Shown: piece by piece, positions 1 through 9,888 of the stretch
Layout of the letters: each line of letters begins with the position of its first letter
Position numbering within the stretch: position 1 is the first letter of the stretch
NCBI RefSeq assembly: GCF_000803215.1
Contig: NZ_JSXC01000039.1
Coordinates: 1 to 56,649, forward strand
DNA: 56,649 bases
Reading direction: 5' to 3'
Source of the DNA: Pectobacterium fontis
Lineage (GTDB): Bacteria; Pseudomonadota; Gammaproteobacteria; Enterobacterales; Enterobacteriaceae
The notes under the pieces: generated by a model
What the model was told of the DNA's origin: nothing
Seen by the model: the letters and a program-made list of their open reading frames with translations, nothing else
Databases searched by the model: none
Program-made: the position numbers and the translations under genes

Positions 1-44
1 GTTAAAGAGCGTTGCGTTGTGGCCTTAACCACTTCGCGAGGTGG
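1..44 (-). promoter_or_regulatory. rRNA operon leader antitermination region (boxB-like hairpin and boxA)
   Basis: Read on the minus strand, positions 10-1 give GCTCTTTAAC, the core of the rRNA boxA antitermination signal. An imperfect palindrome at 29-44 (CCACTTCGCGAGGTGG on the plus strand) sits just upstream and fits boxB. Both lie downstream of two rRNA-type promoters on the same strand, so the 16S rRNA gene should begin shortly beyond position 1. The order gmhB then rRNA operon matches the E. coli rrnH locus. The rRNA itself is not in the window. Confidence 0.8.
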
Positions 45-47
45 CGT

Positions 48-75
48 ATATTACGCTTATCACCTTCAGAGTCAA
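48..75 (-). promoter_or_regulatory. rRNA promoter P2
   Basis: On the minus strand a -35 TTGACT (75-70) is followed after 16 bp by a -10 TAATAT (53-48). The hexamer quality, the 16-bp spacer and the place between P1 and boxA match enterobacterial rrn P2 promoters. Confidence 0.8.
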
Positions 76-149
76 CGTTTATTTTAAATCGTTTTCTCTT
101 TCTTTATCGACCCGCTTGTGTGTTCACAGCGCCGTGTCGATGGAGGCGC

Positions 150-200
150 ATTATAGGGAGCCGATTTAGAAGCGCAAGCAAATCTCGTAAACTTTTTTCT
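150..200 (-). promoter_or_regulatory. rRNA promoter P1 with UP element
   Basis: On the minus strand a -35 TTGCGC (177-172) and a perfect -10 TATAAT (155-150) are separated by 16 bp. A GC-rich discriminator (GCGCCTC) follows, as in growth-rate and ppGpp controlled rrn P1 promoters. The A/T tract at 181-200, directly upstream of the -35, fits an UP element. Fis sites would fall in the 3' end of gmhB; none was identified with confidence. Confidence 0.85.
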
Positions 201-229
201 GTTTGCGCATCTTTCATTCGTTCCGCTGG

Positions 230-793
230 TTAACTGCGCGTTTTTATCCATTTTGGCAGCTCTGCGAGGCTTTTCAGCACAGCATCAGCCAGCGCTTCTC
301 CTTGCTCGGTGACAGGCTTGCCGGTGCGAACCAGCAATTTGGTTCCTACTCCTGCGCCCATTGCCGCCTGAATATCCTCTGTTTTGTCTCCCACCATATA
401 AGATGCCGCCATATCAATGTGCAGATCGCGCTGTGCAGAAAGCAACATGCCTGGCTCAGGCTTCCGGCAATCACAAGTTTGGCGATATTCACCTTCCCCC
501 GCTTCTGGGTGATGAGGGCAAAAATAGATGCCATCCAGATCAACGCCACGATCTGCCAGCGACCAGTCCATCCACTCTGTCAGTTGCATAAACTGATCTT
601 CTGTAAAGTTGCCGCGGGCGATGCCGGACTGATTCGTCACGACAACTAGCGCGAATCCCATACTTTTCAACTCTCGCATAGCATCGATGACGCCATCAAT
701 AAACTGAAAGTGGTCAATGTCATGTACATAACCGTGATCGACATTGATCGTGCCGTCACGATCAAGAAAAATTGCTGGAACGCTTTGTGCCAC
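230..793 (-). CDS. gmhB: D-glycero-beta-D-manno-heptose-1,7-bisphosphate 7-phosphatase
   Basis: HAD-superfamily phosphatase that removes the C7 phosphate of heptose 1,7-bisphosphate on the cytoplasmic route to ADP-heptose for the LPS inner core. The 187 residues show the nucleophile motif FLDRDGT (D11, D13), VTNQSG at 52-57, the zinc ligands C92, H94, C107 and C109, and the GDKTED acidic motif at 135-140. Length and motifs fit the family. It reads toward the rRNA promoters, and the P1 upstream region begins directly after its stop, as in E. coli. Confidence 0.96.
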   Translation of the reverse strand: MAQSVPAIFLDRDGTINVDHGYVHDIDHFQFIDGVIDAMRELKSMGFALVVVTNQSGIARGNFTEDQFMQLTEWMDWSLADRGVDLDGIYFCPHHPEAGEGEYRQTCDCRKPEPGMLLSAQRDLHIDMAASYMVGDKTEDIQAAMGAGVGTKLLVRTGKPVTEQGEALADAVLKSLAELPKWIKTRS

Positions 794-879
794 TGACTTT
801 GCTCCTGAATGGCGTAAATGACGCGCTAGTATCGCATGTTTTCGCCCACAGAGAGAATGTAGGGCAATGACAATCCAGA

Positions 880-908
880 TTGACTTAGACGTCTAGACGC
901 CCTAACAT
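880..908 (+). promoter_or_regulatory. metNIQ promoter with tandem MetJ boxes
   Basis: A -35 TTGACT (880-885) and a -10 TAACAT (903-908) are exactly 17 bp apart. The spacer holds a perfect met box AGACGTCT (887-894) and an adjoining second box AGACGCCC (895-902, 6 of 8). MetJ bound with S-adenosylmethionine would cover the core promoter. This makes repression of the transporter by methionine sufficiency very likely. The leader to the metN ATG is about 60 nt. Confidence 0.85.
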
Positions 909-974
909 CCATTTCAAATTCTGTTGATACAGAAACTGATTTATCCAGCCATAGGCACGCACGATAAAAAACAT

Positions 975-2006
975 ATGATTGAACTTGCTAATATTACTAA
1001 AGTTTTCCAGCAAAACGGGCGAACCATTACCGCGCTTGCTGATGTCAGCCTTCATGTTCCTGCTGGGCAAATTTATGGTGTTATCGGTGCATCAGGCGCA
1101 GGTAAAAGTACCCTAATCCGCTGCGTCAATTTATTAGAGCGCCCGACAAAAGGGAAAGTGCTGGTCGATGGACAAGAACTGACTCAACTGTCAGATAGCC
1201 AGTTGACACGCGCACGCCGCCAAATCGGTATGATTTTCCAACACTTCAACCTGCTCGCTTCGCGCACCGTTTTTGGCAATATTGCGCTACCGCTGGAATT
1301 AGATAACACCCCAAAAGCTGACATTACTCAGCGCGTCAATGAACTCTTAGAGCTGGTTGGGCTGGCTGATAAACACGATGTGTATCCTGCCAATTTATCT
1401 GGCGGGCAAAAGCAGCGTGTTGCTATTGCCCGTGCGTTGGCGAGCAATCCCAAAGTTCTGCTGTGTGACGAAGCAACCAGCGCGCTGGATCCGGCAACCA
1501 CCCGTTCTATCCTTGAATTACTGAAAGACATTAACCGTCGTCTGGGCCTAACCATTCTGCTTATTACCCATGAAATGGATGTGGTGAAGCGCATTTGCGA
1601 TCAGGTTGCGGTGATCAGCGACGGACGCCTGATCGAACAGGACACGGTCAGCGAAGTCTTTTCACATCCGAAAACGCCGCTGGCACAGAAATTCATTCAG
1701 TCAACGCTACATCTGGACATCCCTGACGATTACCTCGCGCGTCTGTCTTCAGATTCTCGTCCCGACACCACGCCGTTATTACGGATGGAATTTACTGGCA
1801 AATCGGTGGATGCCCCACTGCTCTCCGAAGTTGCTCGACGCTTTAACATCAACAACAACATTATTAGCGCCCAGATGGATTATGCCGGTGGCGTCAAGTT
1901 CGGCATCATGCTGGCAGAAATGCACGGTAACGATGCGGATATTCAAGCCGCAATCCAATTCTTACAGGAAAGTCACGTTACTATTGAGGTTCTGGGTTAT
2001 GTCTGA
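975..2006 (+). CDS. metN: D/L-methionine ABC transporter ATP-binding protein MetN
   Basis: ATPase of the MetNIQ importer. The 343 residues contain Walker A (GASGAGKST), the ABC signature LSGGQKQR, a Walker B ending [11 protein letters not shown], and a C-terminal regulatory (NIL/ACT-like) domain of roughly 100 residues that lets intracellular methionine inhibit transport. The start at 975 was chosen over the in-frame upstream ATG at 924 because it gives the standard N-terminus ([11 protein letters not shown]) and the usual length, and because 924 lies too close to the promoter. It overlaps metI by 8 bp, implying coupled translation. Confidence 0.97.
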   Translation: MIELANITKVFQQNGRTITALADVSLHVPAGQIYGVIGASGAGKSTLIRCVNLLERPTKGKVLVDGQELTQLSDSQLTRARRQIGMIFQHFNLLASRTVFGNIALPLELDNTPKADITQRVNELLELVGLADKHDVYPANLSGGQKQRVAIARALASNPKVLLCDEATSALDPATTRSILELLKDINRRLGLTILLITHEMDVVKRICDQVAVISDGRLIEQDTVSEVFSHPKTPLAQKFIQSTLHLDIPDDYLARLSSDSRPDTTPLLRMEFTGKSVDAPLLSEVARRFNINNNIISAQMDYAGGVKFGIMLAEMHGNDADIQAAIQFLQESHVTIEVLGYV

Positions 2007-2652
2007 AGCAATGATGTGGTTGATGGTTAAAGGAGTATGGGAAACCGTCGCGATGACGTTCGTTTCCGGTTTCTTTGGTTTTGTGCTGGGTTTACCGGTA
2101 GGCGTTTTATTGTATACCACGCGCCCTGGACAGATTATCGCCAACCCTAAGCTTTACCGAGCCGTTTCTGCGCTGGTTAACATTTTCCGTTCGATTCCCT
2201 TCATCATTTTACTGGTATGGATGATTCCTTTTACTCGTGTGATTGTTGGAACGTCCATTGGGCTGCAAGCGGCGATCGTTCCTCTCACCGTCGGTGCCGC
2301 ACCGTTTATTGCCCGCATGGTAGAAAATGCGCTGCTTGAAATTCCCACCGGCCTGATTGAAGCTGCTCGTGCGATGGGCGCGACGCCAATGCAAATCATC
2401 AGAAAGATATTACTGCCGGAAGCATTAGCGGGGCTAATTAATGCCGCCACCATCACGCTAATCACGCTCGTAGGCTATTCTGCTATGGGTGGAGCCGTGG
2501 GCGCAGGCGGCTTAGGTCAAATTGGTTATCAGTATGGTTATATTGGTTATAACGCGACGGTCATGAATACGGTATTAATATTACTGGTTGTTCTGGTCTA
2601 TCTGATTCAATTCTGCGGCGACAGGGCAGTAAAAGCTGTCACACACAAGTAA
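1999..2652 (+). CDS. metI: D/L-methionine ABC transporter permease MetI
   Basis: Inner-membrane permease of MetNIQ, 217 residues, with the expected five or so membrane segments and the EAA-type loop that docks on MetN (around [15 protein letters not shown]). The ATG at 1999 overlaps the metN stop (ATGTCTGA). It starts with MSEAMMW, as the family does, whereas the longer in-frame opening from 1810 would run far into metN. Confidence 0.96.
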   Translation: MSEAMMWLMVKGVWETVAMTFVSGFFGFVLGLPVGVLLYTTRPGQIIANPKLYRAVSALVNIFRSIPFIILLVWMIPFTRVIVGTSIGLQAAIVPLTVGAAPFIARMVENALLEIPTGLIEAARAMGATPMQIIRKILLPEALAGLINAATITLITLVGYSAMGGAVGAGGLGQIGYQYGYIGYNATVMNTVLILLVVLVYLIQFCGDRAVKAVTHK

Positions 2653-2714
2653 TCATCACAATACGCATGTGCCTGAAGGCATCTGCCAGAAAATAGTTAA
2701 TTAGGGGTAAGGAT

Positions 2715-3530
2715 ATGGCGATTAAACTGAAATCTATTGCGACCATTGGCGCACTTATTGGTGCTCTGGCTCTCGCAGGATGTGGTCAGGAAGAAAAGAA
2801 TCCTAATCACATTAAAGTCGGCGTGATTGTTGGTGCAGAACAACAGGTTGCGGAAGTCGCGCAGAAAGTGGCCAAAGACAAATACGGTCTGGACGTTGAA
2901 TTAGTCACCTTTAACGACTATGTGTTGCCAAATGAAGCCCTGAGCAAAGGCGACATCGATCTGAATGCCTTCCAGCATAAACCTTATCTGGATCAGCAGA
3001 TTAAAGATCGGGGCTACAAACTGGTTTCTGTCGGCAACAGCTTTGTTTACCCCATTGCGGGCTACTCCAAAAAAATCAAATCGCTGAATGAGCTGCAAGA
3101 TGGCGCTCAGGTTGCACTGCCAAACGACCCGACCAACCTAGGCCGTTCTCTGCTGCTGCTGCAAAAAGTGGGCTTGATTAAGCTGAAAGACAACGTTGGT
3201 CTGCTGCCAACCGTGCTGGACGTGACCGAGAACCCAAAAAATATCAAACTGGTTGAGCTGGAAGCACCACAACTACCACGTTCTTTAGATGACGCGCAAA
3301 TCGCCCTGGCGGTAATCAACACCACGTACGCGAGCCAGATTAACCTGACACCAACTAAAGATGGCCTGTTTGTTGAAGAGAAAGATTCTCCGTATGTAAA
3401 CCTCCTGGTTTCACGCGAAGATAACAAAGACGCTGAAAACGTGAAGAAATTCGTTCAGGCTTATCAGTCCAACGAAGTCAACGACGCAGCAAACAAAATC
3501 TTTAACGGCGGCGCCGTGAAAGGCTGGTAA
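2715..3530 (+). CDS. metQ: Methionine-binding lipoprotein MetQ
   Basis: Substrate-binding lipoprotein of the methionine importer, 271 residues. The signal peptide ends in the lipobox LALAGC with the lipidated cysteine at residue 23, followed by the NlpA-type binding domain (IKVGVIVGAEQQ onwards). A good ribosome site (GGGGTAAGG) precedes the ATG. It is the third gene of metNIQ, with a 62-bp gap after metI. The operon end is marked by an ERIC element and then a hairpin terminator. Confidence 0.96.
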   Translation: MAIKLKSIATIGALIGALALAGCGQEEKNPNHIKVGVIVGAEQQVAEVAQKVAKDKYGLDVELVTFNDYVLPNEALSKGDIDLNAFQHKPYLDQQIKDRGYKLVSVGNSFVYPIAGYSKKIKSLNELQDGAQVALPNDPTNLGRSLLLLQKVGLIKLKDNVGLLPTVLDVTENPKNIKLVELEAPQLPRSLDDAQIALAVINTTYASQINLTPTKDGLFVEEKDSPYVNLLVSREDNKDAENVKKFVQAYQSNEVNDAANKIFNGGAVKGW

Positions 3531-3539
3531 TCCAGCAAT

Positions 3540-3666
3540 TATACGCTAAATAATTCAAGTTTCAGGAAGGCGGCAAGAGAAGGAATCCCGATGAACTTAC
3601 TCAAGTAAGTGATTCGGGTGACTGAACGTAGCCAACGCACATGCAACTTGAAGTATGACGAGTATA
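3540..3666. repeat. ERIC-type intergenic repeat, 127 bp
   Basis: The segment begins TATACG and ends GAGTATA. Its terminal arms are complementary (AATTCAAGTT near the left end against AACTTGAAGT near the right end), and the core around 3583-3632 (AACTTACTCAAGTAAGT) is the hallmark ERIC palindrome. The total of 127 bp equals the canonical ERIC length. It lies in the 3' untranslated part of metNIQ before the terminator, so it is probably transcribed. Confidence 0.88.
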
Positions 3667-3690
3667 CGCGTTTAATTAAAAGATATTGTT

Positions 3691-3717
3691 AAGACGGGCT
3701 AAAGCCCGTCTTGTTAT
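3691..3717 (+). terminator. Rho-independent terminator of metNIQ
   Basis: A 10-bp arm AAGACGGGCT (3691-3700) is mirrored by AGCCCGTCTT (3703-3712) with a minimal loop, then a T-rich stretch TTGTTATTT. It lies after the ERIC element and before rcsF. Confidence 0.8.
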
Positions 3718-3773
3718 TTGTGCAATTGCTTGCTTCAATACTCGCTCTTTAAGAAAAAGCAGAGGAATCTCTA

Positions 3774-4184
3774 ATGCGTGCTGTTCCCTTTATCTTGTTA
3801 GCCATGTCGCTGACAGGCTGTTCTTTATTTCAGAAGCCACCAGCACTGGCTCCTCAACCCGCGATTGAAACCAAAACCGCAGAGCCGACACCGAAGCCGA
3901 AGCCAGTCCCTCGCCCGGCTCCAGCCGTGTTATATAAAAGCGCGGAGGAATTAGTTGGTAAGCCGTTCCGCGACATGGGCGAAGTTTCAGGCTCGTCTTG
4001 TCAGGTCAGCGCTCAGGATTCCCCTCCTAATACGGCAAATGCACGTAAAAGAATGCAAAACCGCGCAACAGCGATGAAAGCCAATGCCGTTTTATTGCAT
4101 GAATGCCAGACCGTCAGTGGCGTAGCGGGTTGCTACAGCCAGGTCGTTTGCCAGGGCACGGCGCTGAAAGTTTCTGCACAATGA
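3774..4184 (+). CDS. rcsF: Rcs stress-sensing outer-membrane lipoprotein RcsF
   Basis: Sensor that detects outer-membrane and peptidoglycan damage and signals through IgaA to the RcsCDB phosphorelay. The 136 residues show a lipobox LTGC (C16), a proline-rich linker (PTPKPKPVPRPAPA) typical of the surface-threaded segment, and the C-terminal domain with paired cysteines (SSCQVS, HECQ, GCYSQVVCQG) that form the family's disulfides. The stop overlaps the trmO start (ATGA), so the two are translationally coupled. Confidence 0.94.
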   Translation: MRAVPFILLAMSLTGCSLFQKPPALAPQPAIETKTAEPTPKPKPVPRPAPAVLYKSAEELVGKPFRDMGEVSGSSCQVSAQDSPPNTANARKRMQNRATAMKANAVLLHECQTVSGVAGCYSQVVCQGTALKVSAQ

Positions 4185-4897
4185 GTCAGTTTGTTTTCAA
4201 TCAGATTGGGATTATCCGCTCACCGTATAAAGAAAAATTTGCCATTCCGCGGCAGCCGGGTCTGATTGAAGATGGTGGCGGAGAACTTCAGCTAATACCA
4301 CCATATAGCCAGAGTGAATGTGTTCGAGGGCTGGAAGATTTCAGTCACATTTGGGTCATGTTCATCTTTCATCAAACGATGGGAGGCGGCTGGCGTCCGA
4401 CCGTTCGGCCACCGCGTCTGGGAGGAAACACACGTACAGGCGTTTTCGCTACTCGCTCGACTTTCCGCCCTAATCCTATTGGCATGTCGCTCATTGAACT
4501 AAAAGGAATCCGTGCGAAAGGCGATGCAATCACGCTTGAATTAGGCAGTCTTGACCTGGTCGACGGCACACCGGTCATTGACATCAAACCTTACCTGCCT
4601 TTTGCAGAGAGCCATCCTCAGGCCCGAGCGGGGTTTGCCCAAACGGCACCCGATGCCGCGATGCCAGTGTTTTTTTCTGCCCTTGCAGAAAACCAGATAG
4701 CGATGAATCACAAGAAATATCCTCAGCTCAAACGCTTTATCTCACAGGTACTAGCCCAGGATCCGCGCCCCGCCTACCGCAAAGGAGAAAGTACCATGCG
4801 GGAATATGCCGTTTTACTGTTGGAATTCAACGTACGCTGGCGCGTGTGTGGAGAACAGACCGAAGTATTAAGCCTCGACCCATCACATACGTGTTAA
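4181..4897 (+). CDS. trmO: tRNA (N6-threonylcarbamoyladenosine37-N6)-methyltransferase TrmO
   Basis: SAM-dependent enzyme that methylates t6A37 to m6t6A in threonine tRNAs. The 238 residues carry the family motifs IGIIRSPYKEKFAIPRQPG, RPPRLGG, TRSTFRPNPIGMS and DIKPYLPF, plus the C-terminal part around AQDPRPAYRKGE. The ATG at 4181 is fixed by its 4-bp overlap with the rcsF stop; an upstream in-frame ATG at 4103 is inside rcsF and would add 26 foreign residues. Same order (rcsF-trmO-proS) as in E. coli. Confidence 0.95.
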   Translation: MSQFVFNQIGIIRSPYKEKFAIPRQPGLIEDGGGELQLIPPYSQSECVRGLEDFSHIWVMFIFHQTMGGGWRPTVRPPRLGGNTRTGVFATRSTFRPNPIGMSLIELKGIRAKGDAITLELGSLDLVDGTPVIDIKPYLPFAESHPQARAGFAQTAPDAAMPVFFSALAENQIAMNHKKYPQLKRFISQVLAQDPRPAYRKGESTMREYAVLLLEFNVRWRVCGEQTEVLSLDPSHTC

Positions 4898-4942
4898 TGC
4901 GCGAACCACAGCAATATACTCTAAAATTGTTTCTGCTCTCTT

Positions 4943-4969
4943 TTGACACGCCGCCCACACTGGTAAACT
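4943..4969 (+). promoter_or_regulatory. Probable proS promoter
   Basis: A perfect -35 TTGACA (4943-4948) and an extended -10 TGGTAAACT (hexamer TAAACT at 4964-4969) lie in the 145-bp gap before proS. The 15-bp spacing is short, but the TGN extension compensates. No other good promoter is seen in the gap. Confidence 0.55.
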
Positions 4970-5042
4970 AAGCCACTTTTTATGTGCCTTCGGCTGCGCC
5001 GCAGCCCTATGCTATTTGTCGTTCTAACGGAACTAAAACCCC

Positions 5043-6761
5043 ATGCGTACTAGCCAATACATGCTCTCCACTCTCAAGGAGACGCCAGCCGATGCAGAAG
5101 TCATCAGCCATCAGTTGATGCTCCGGGCAGGAATGATTCGTAAACTGGCCTCTGGTCTTTACACCTGGTTGCCGACCGGTTTACGTGTTTTGAGAAAAGT
5201 TGAAAACATCGTGCGCGACGAGATGAACAATGCTGGCGCAATTGAAGTGTCCATGCCCGTTGTTCAGCCAGCCGATTTATGGGTGGAAAGTGGGCGTTGG
5301 GAGCAGTATGGCCCGGAGCTGCTGCGTTTTGTCGATCGCGGTGAGCGTCCATTCGTACTGGGTCCAACCCACGAAGAAGTTATCACCGACCTGATTCGTA
5401 ATGAAATCAGCTCGTACAAGCAACTACCATTGAATTTCTTCCAGATTCAAACCAAATTCCGCGATGAAGTGCGTCCACGTTTTGGCGTCATGCGTTCGCG
5501 TGAATTCCTGATGAAAGACGCCTACTCTTTCCATACTTCACAGGAATCATTGCAGGCCACCTATGATGCGATGTACGCCGCTTACAGCAAGATTTTCAGC
5601 CGTATGGACTTGGATTTCAGAGCGGTTCAGGCAGATACCGGCTCTATCGGCGGCAATGCATCCCATGAGTTTCAGGTACTGGCGGCCAGCGGTGAAGACG
5701 ATATCGTGTTCTCAACGGAATCTGACTACGCGGCCAATATTGAACTGGCAGAAGCTGTCGCGCCAACGTTAGGCCGCGCGGAAGCGACGGAAACGTTACG
5801 TCTGATCGATACGCCAAACGCCAAGACCATCGCTGAACTGGTTGAGCAGTTTGCGCAGCCAGTAGAGAAAACCGTGAAGACGCTGCTGGTTAAAGCAACG
5901 GAAGAAAGCGGCCATAAACTGGTGGCCCTGCTGGTGCGTGGCGATCACGAACTGAACGAAATCAAAGCGGAGAAGATTGCTCAGGTAGCCAGCCCGCTGA
6001 CATTCGCAACGGAAGAAGAGATTCGTTCTATCATCGGCGCAGGCCCTGGCTCGCTTGGCCCGGTCAAGCTGTCGATTCCTGTCGTGGTTGACCGCACCGT
6101 TGCAGCCATGAGCGACTTCAGCGCTGGCGCGAATATTGATGGGAAGCACTACTTTGGTATCAACTGGGAGCGCGACGTTGCACTGCCACAGGTTGCGGAT
6201 ATCCGTAACGTGGTTGAAGGCGACATCAGCCCAGACGGTAAAGGTACGCTGCAAATTAAACGCGGCATCGAAGTGGGCCACATTTTCCAACTGGGCACTA
6301 AATATTCTGAAGCGCTGAAAGCGACGGTTCAGGGCGAAGATGGCCGTAACCAGACGCTGACGATGGGCTGCTACGGTATTGGTGTGACACGCGTTGTTGC
6401 GGCAGCGATTGAACAAAATCATGACGAACGCGGCATCATCTGGCCAGACGCGATTGCCCCTTTCCACGTTGCCATTCTGCCAATGAATATGCACAAGTCT
6501 TTCCGCGTGAAGGAAGTGGCTGAGGATATCTATCAGCAACTGCGTGCTAAAGGTATTGAAGTCCTGCTTGACGACCGTAAAGAGCGCCCGGGCGTGATGT
6601 TCGCGGATATGGAATTGATTGGCGTACCGCACACTATCGTCATTGGCGATCGCAATCTGGATAGCGAAGAGATTGAATATAAGCATCGTCGGATCGGTGA
6701 AAAGCAAATGATTAAAACCAGCGACATCGTGGATTTCCTGCTAGCAGCTATCGTGCGCTAA
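5043..6761 (+). CDS. proS: Prolyl-tRNA synthetase
   Basis: Class II aminoacyl-tRNA synthetase that charges tRNA-Pro, 572 residues, full bacterial-type length. The class II motif 2 region ([19 protein letters not shown]) is at about 138-156. The inserted YbaK-like editing domain that removes mischarged alanine occupies roughly 225-400. Motif 3 ([13 protein letters not shown]) and the anticodon-binding C-terminal domain follow. Transcribed alone between its promoter and a bidirectional terminator shared with rpoS. Confidence 0.97.
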   Translation: MRTSQYMLSTLKETPADAEVISHQLMLRAGMIRKLASGLYTWLPTGLRVLRKVENIVRDEMNNAGAIEVSMPVVQPADLWVESGRWEQYGPELLRFVDRGERPFVLGPTHEEVITDLIRNEISSYKQLPLNFFQIQTKFRDEVRPRFGVMRSREFLMKDAYSFHTSQESLQATYDAMYAAYSKIFSRMDLDFRAVQADTGSIGGNASHEFQVLAASGEDDIVFSTESDYAANIELAEAVAPTLGRAEATETLRLIDTPNAKTIAELVEQFAQPVEKTVKTLLVKATEESGHKLVALLVRGDHELNEIKAEKIAQVASPLTFATEEEIRSIIGAGPGSLGPVKLSIPVVVDRTVAAMSDFSAGANIDGKHYFGINWERDVALPQVADIRNVVEGDISPDGKGTLQIKRGIEVGHIFQLGTKYSEALKATVQGEDGRNQTLTMGCYGIGVTRVVAAAIEQNHDERGIIWPDAIAPFHVAILPMNMHKSFRVKEVAEDIYQQLRAKGIEVLLDDRKERPGVMFADMELIGVPHTIVIGDRNLDSEEIEYKHRRIGEKQMIKTSDIVDFLLAAIVR

Positions 6762-6806
6762 TCGCTATCGGACTGCCCTTTCACATGAAAGCGCAAATTC
6801 AGGCAT

Positions 6807-6837
6807 AAAAAATGGTGGGTTTCCCCACCATTTTTTA
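6807..6837. terminator. Bidirectional terminator between proS and rpoS
   Basis: Stem TGGTGGG (6813-6819) and CCCACCA (6824-6830) with a TTTC loop, flanked by an A-run on the left and a T-run on the right. It can therefore end transcription from both sides of the convergent genes. Confidence 0.9.
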
Positions 6838-6865
6838 TGTCAAGACATCAGTAACACGTTATGCA

Positions 6866-7858
6866 TTATTCACGAAACAGTTCTTCAATGCTTAAACCTT
6901 GAGCCTGCAAAATTTCACGCAGGCGGCGTAAACCCTCAACCTGAATCTGACGAACACGTTCACGCGTTAAGCCAATTTCACGACCGACATCTTCCAGCGT
7001 AGCTGCTTCATATCCTAGCAGGCCGAAACGACGCGCCAACACCTCACGCTGCTTAGCGTTAAGCTCAAACAGCCATTTAACGATATTCTGCTTCATATCG
7101 TTATCCTGCGTGGTGTCTTCCGGTCCGTTATCTTTCTCGTCTGCCAGAATATCCAGCAGCGCTTTTTCCGAATCCCCCCCTAACGGGGTATCAACGGAAG
7201 TGATACGTTCATTCAGGCGCAGCATGCGGTTGACGTCATCAACGGGCTTATCAAGCTGTTCGGCAATTTCTTCCGCACTCGGCTCGTGATCCAGTTTATG
7301 CGACAATTCGCGCGCGGTGCGCAGGTAAACGTTGAGTTCTTTGACAATGTGAATCGGCAAACGAATGGTGCGGGTTTGATTCATGATCGCCCGTTCAATC
7401 GTCTGTCGAATCCACCAGGTGGCATAAGTTGAAAAACGGAATCCTCTTTCTGGATCAAATTTTTCAACCGCACGGATCAGACCAAGGTTGCCTTCTTCAA
7501 TCAGATCCAGCAACGCCAGACCGCGATTGTTGTAACGGCGGGCGATTTTCACCACCAGCCGCAGGTTACTCTCGATCATCCGACGGCGCGATGGCACATC
7601 ACCACGCAGCGCACGCCGGGCAAAATAAACTTCTTCTTCTGCGGTTAAAAGCGGCGAATAGCCGATTTCCCCTAGATAGAGCTGTGTTGCGTCAAGGACA
7701 CGCTGTGGGACCCCTTGTGATAATAGCTCGTCTTCCGCCGAATCATTATCATTGGTATCTTCCTCAGCCAGCGCCTTATCGTCAAAAACGTCAAGTCCAT
7801 TCTCGTCGAAATCGGTATCTTCATGTAACTCGTTAACTTTCAGCGTACTTTGGCTCAT
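6866..7858 (-). CDS. rpoS: RNA polymerase sigma factor RpoS (sigma-38)
   Basis: Stationary-phase and general-stress sigma factor, 330 residues. Visible parts are an acidic N-terminus, region 2 ([25 protein letters not shown], the -10 recognition helix), region 3, and region 4 with its helix-turn-helix ([20 protein letters not shown]). It lies downstream of nlpD, as in all enterics, where the main rpoS promoter is inside nlpD and gives a long regulatory leader for small RNAs. The gap to nlpD here is 53 bp. Confidence 0.98.
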   Translation of the reverse strand: MSQSTLKVNELHEDTDFDENGLDVFDDKALAEEDTNDNDSAEDELLSQGVPQRVLDATQLYLGEIGYSPLLTAEEEVYFARRALRGDVPSRRRMIESNLRLVVKIARRYNNRGLALLDLIEEGNLGLIRAVEKFDPERGFRFSTYATWWIRQTIERAIMNQTRTIRLPIHIVKELNVYLRTARELSHKLDHEPSAEEIAEQLDKPVDDVNRMLRLNERITSVDTPLGGDSEKALLDILADEKDNGPEDTTQDNDMKQNIVKWLFELNAKQREVLARRFGLLGYEAATLEDVGREIGLTRERVRQIQVEGLRRLREILQAQGLSIEELFRE

Positions 7859-7911
7859 AAGTGGCTCCTACCCGTGATCCCTTGGCAGAATACCGAAATA
7901 CTCTGCCCGAT

Positions 7912-8946
7912 TTATCGCTGCGGTAAAAAACGCAGCGGGTTTACGGATTTCCCCTTGTAACGAATTTCAAAGTGCAAGCGAACTGAGCTTGTGCCCGTAC
8001 TGCCCATCGTAGCGATTTTTTGTCCTGCCGTGACATCTTGTTGCTCACGGACTAGCATCGTATCGTTATGGGCATAAGCACTGAGGTAGTCATCATTATG
8101 CTTGATGATTATCAGATTTCCGTAACCACGTAGTGCATTGCCCGCATACACCACTCGCCCACTGGCGGTTGCGGTGATCGGTTGCCCACGTGAGCCGGCG
8201 ATATCAATCCCTTTATTTCCCCCTTCGGAATCGGAGAAACTATCTATGACTTTCCCATCGGTAGGCCAACGCCAACTGCCGACAGCAGCCGTATTGCTGC
8301 TGGCAACAGCCGCTGGTGCGGATACAGGAGCGGTTGTTGTTACTCCTGCTGTAGGCAACATCTTACCTACATTCTGTTTACCCTGATTACCAGAATACGC
8401 ATTAGTTGACTGAGAATCAACCGATGTAGTTTGTATTTGAGTACTTGATGGTGGCGTCGGTACTCCGCCTCGGGTGGCATCGGTTGTTGCCAGCATTCCA
8501 CCACCGCTCATCATGCCCCCACCCGACGCGTTGTTGCCGGATCCATTGCCTAAACTCAGTGATTGCCCCACATTCAGGCTGTATGGTTCGGGAATATTAT
8601 TACGCTGCGCCAGATCCCGATAATCATTACCGGTAATCCAGGCGATATAAAACAGGGTATCTCCCCGTTTAACGGTGTAGGAATTACCGCCGCTGTAGCT
8701 GCCTTTCGGAATATTGCCATAGCTGCGGTTGTAAACGATCCGACCGTCTGATGTGGTTGCAACATTTTCACCCGCCGTTGAAATACGTGATGGTGGCGCA
8801 GACAGCATTCCCCCTCGGCTACCCGTATTTCCGTCAACACTGCTGATCGGTGCGGATTTAGAATTATTGTTGGTACATCCTGCCAACCCTAAGACAATCA
8901 CCGTGCAAGCAGCAATGTGACGCAAATTCATCATTCGGCTTCCCAT
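7912..8946 (-). CDS. nlpD: Murein hydrolase activator lipoprotein NlpD
   Basis: Outer-membrane lipoprotein that activates the amidase AmiC at the septum. From the ATG at 8946 the protein has 344 residues: a lipobox LAGC (C24), a LysM domain ([19 protein letters not shown]) and a C-terminal LytM/M23 domain. The M23 domain is degenerate as expected for an activator: the first metal-binding His is replaced (NKGIDIAG). The start 26 codons inside the longest open frame was chosen because it has a ribosome site (GGGGAGTAAGG) and a compact signal peptide. The coding region should contain the rpoS promoter. Confidence 0.94.
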   Translation of the reverse strand: MGSRMMNLRHIAACTVIVLGLAGCTNNNSKSAPISSVDGNTGSRGGMLSAPPSRISTAGENVATTSDGRIVYNRSYGNIPKGSYSGGNSYTVKRGDTLFYIAWITGNDYRDLAQRNNIPEPYSLNVGQSLSLGNGSGNNASGGGMMSGGGMLATTDATRGGVPTPPSSTQIQTTSVDSQSTNAYSGNQGKQNVGKMLPTAGVTTTAPVSAPAAVASSNTAAVGSWRWPTDGKVIDSFSDSEGGNKGIDIAGSRGQPITATASGRVVYAGNALRGYGNLIIIKHNDDYLSAYAHNDTMLVREQQDVTAGQKIATMGSTGTSSVRLHFEIRYKGKSVNPLRFLPQR

Positions 8947-9261
8947 GCGCCTTACTCCCCTATAACTATAGCGTTCAAAAAAGTGTCGATAACATTCAAA
9001 AAAACAGTACGGTTCAAAACTCAATTCGTCTCTCTCTGCTTCGCACCCACTGCCGCGTCAATGATTGTAGCGTAACCGATGTTCGGTGTTTTATTCGTTA
9101 GTTGAAACGAGAAAGATCGCTACTTCACCATCGCTGGCGCATAAGCAAAACGGGAAAGGCACCGCGATGATTAGATGCTAACAATATCAACAAGTTCGCA
9201 CCATAAAACCGTTATGGTGAAATTTAAAAGACTTAACAACACATATATCATCGCCACGGTA
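8947..9261 (-). other. Intergenic region nlpD-pcm with a dyad at 9199-9219
   Basis: This 315-bp gap has no convincing open frame. It should contain the nlpD promoter(s). Near pcm, CACCATAA (9199-9206) and TTATGGTG (9212-9219) form a perfect 8-bp inverted repeat with a 5-nt loop. It lies just after the pcm stop in the direction of transcription and may terminate it, but lacks a clear T tract. Confidence 0.45.
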
Positions 9262-9888
9262 TCAGGCTAATTCCCCTTTGACCAGCGGAACAAACCGAAC
9301 CGCTTCAACCGTTTGAATAATAAATTCGCCAGCATGACGCTGAACCACTTGCAGGAATTGCGACTGTTCTCCTACAGGCAACACCATCACGCCGCCTTCA
9401 TCAAGCTGTTCCAGCAGCGCACGGGGAATTTCCGGTGGTGCCGCCGTGACGATAATGGCATCAAACGGACCGCGCGACGCCCAGCCCTGCCACCCGTCAC
9501 CATGACGAGTCGAAACGTTGTGTAAATCAAGCTGTTTTAAGCGACGTTTAGCCTGCCATTGCAGCCCTTTAATCCGCTCAACCGAGCAAACATGCCGCAC
9601 CAAATGCGCAAGGATCGCCGTTTGATATCCCGACCCCGTGCCAATTTCCAGCACGCGGGAGACAGGCGTCAGGCTGAGCAATTCCGTCATCTTCGCGACC
9701 ATATAAGGCTGCGAAATAGTCTGACCGGAACCGATAGGCAAAGCGGTGTTTTCATATGCTTTATGTTCAAAAGCTTCATCAACAAAACGTTCTCTGGGTA
9801 CGGCTTCTATCGCCTTTAGCAGACGTTCGTCCTGAATGCCCTGCTGACGCAACTGCGCCAACAACGTTTCTATACGCTTGTTTACCAT
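9262..9888 (-). CDS. pcm: Protein-L-isoaspartate O-methyltransferase
   Basis: SAM-dependent repair enzyme that methylates isoaspartyl residues in aged proteins. The 208 residues include the family opening ([17 protein letters not shown]), the SAM loop [15 protein letters not shown] and the conserved end ([16 protein letters not shown]). In E. coli surE lies directly upstream and its stop overlaps the pcm start. Here only a vestige of surE precedes pcm, yet the overlapping TGGTAA is kept. Co-transcription from truD is likely. Confidence 0.97.
   Translation of the reverse strand: MVNKRIETLLAQLRQQGIQDERLLKAIEAVPRERFVDEAFEHKAYENTALPIGSGQTISQPYMVAKMTELLSLTPVSRVLEIGTGSGYQTAILAHLVRHVCSVERIKGLQWQAKRRLKQLDLHNVSTRHGDGWQGWASRGPFDAIIVTAAPPEIPRALLEQLDEGGVMVLPVGEQSQFLQVVQRHAGEFIIQTVEAVRFVPLVKGELA

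Noticed and set aside
203-649. Open frame on the plus strand over gmhB and the rRNA promoter region
   Set aside because: Antisense to gmhB and it begins inside the rRNA promoter region; no similarity to a known protein.
5796-6707. Long open frame (303 codons) on the minus strand inside proS
   Set aside because: It is antisense to a complete, highly conserved prolyl-tRNA synthetase, resembles no family, and follows from codon bias in proS.
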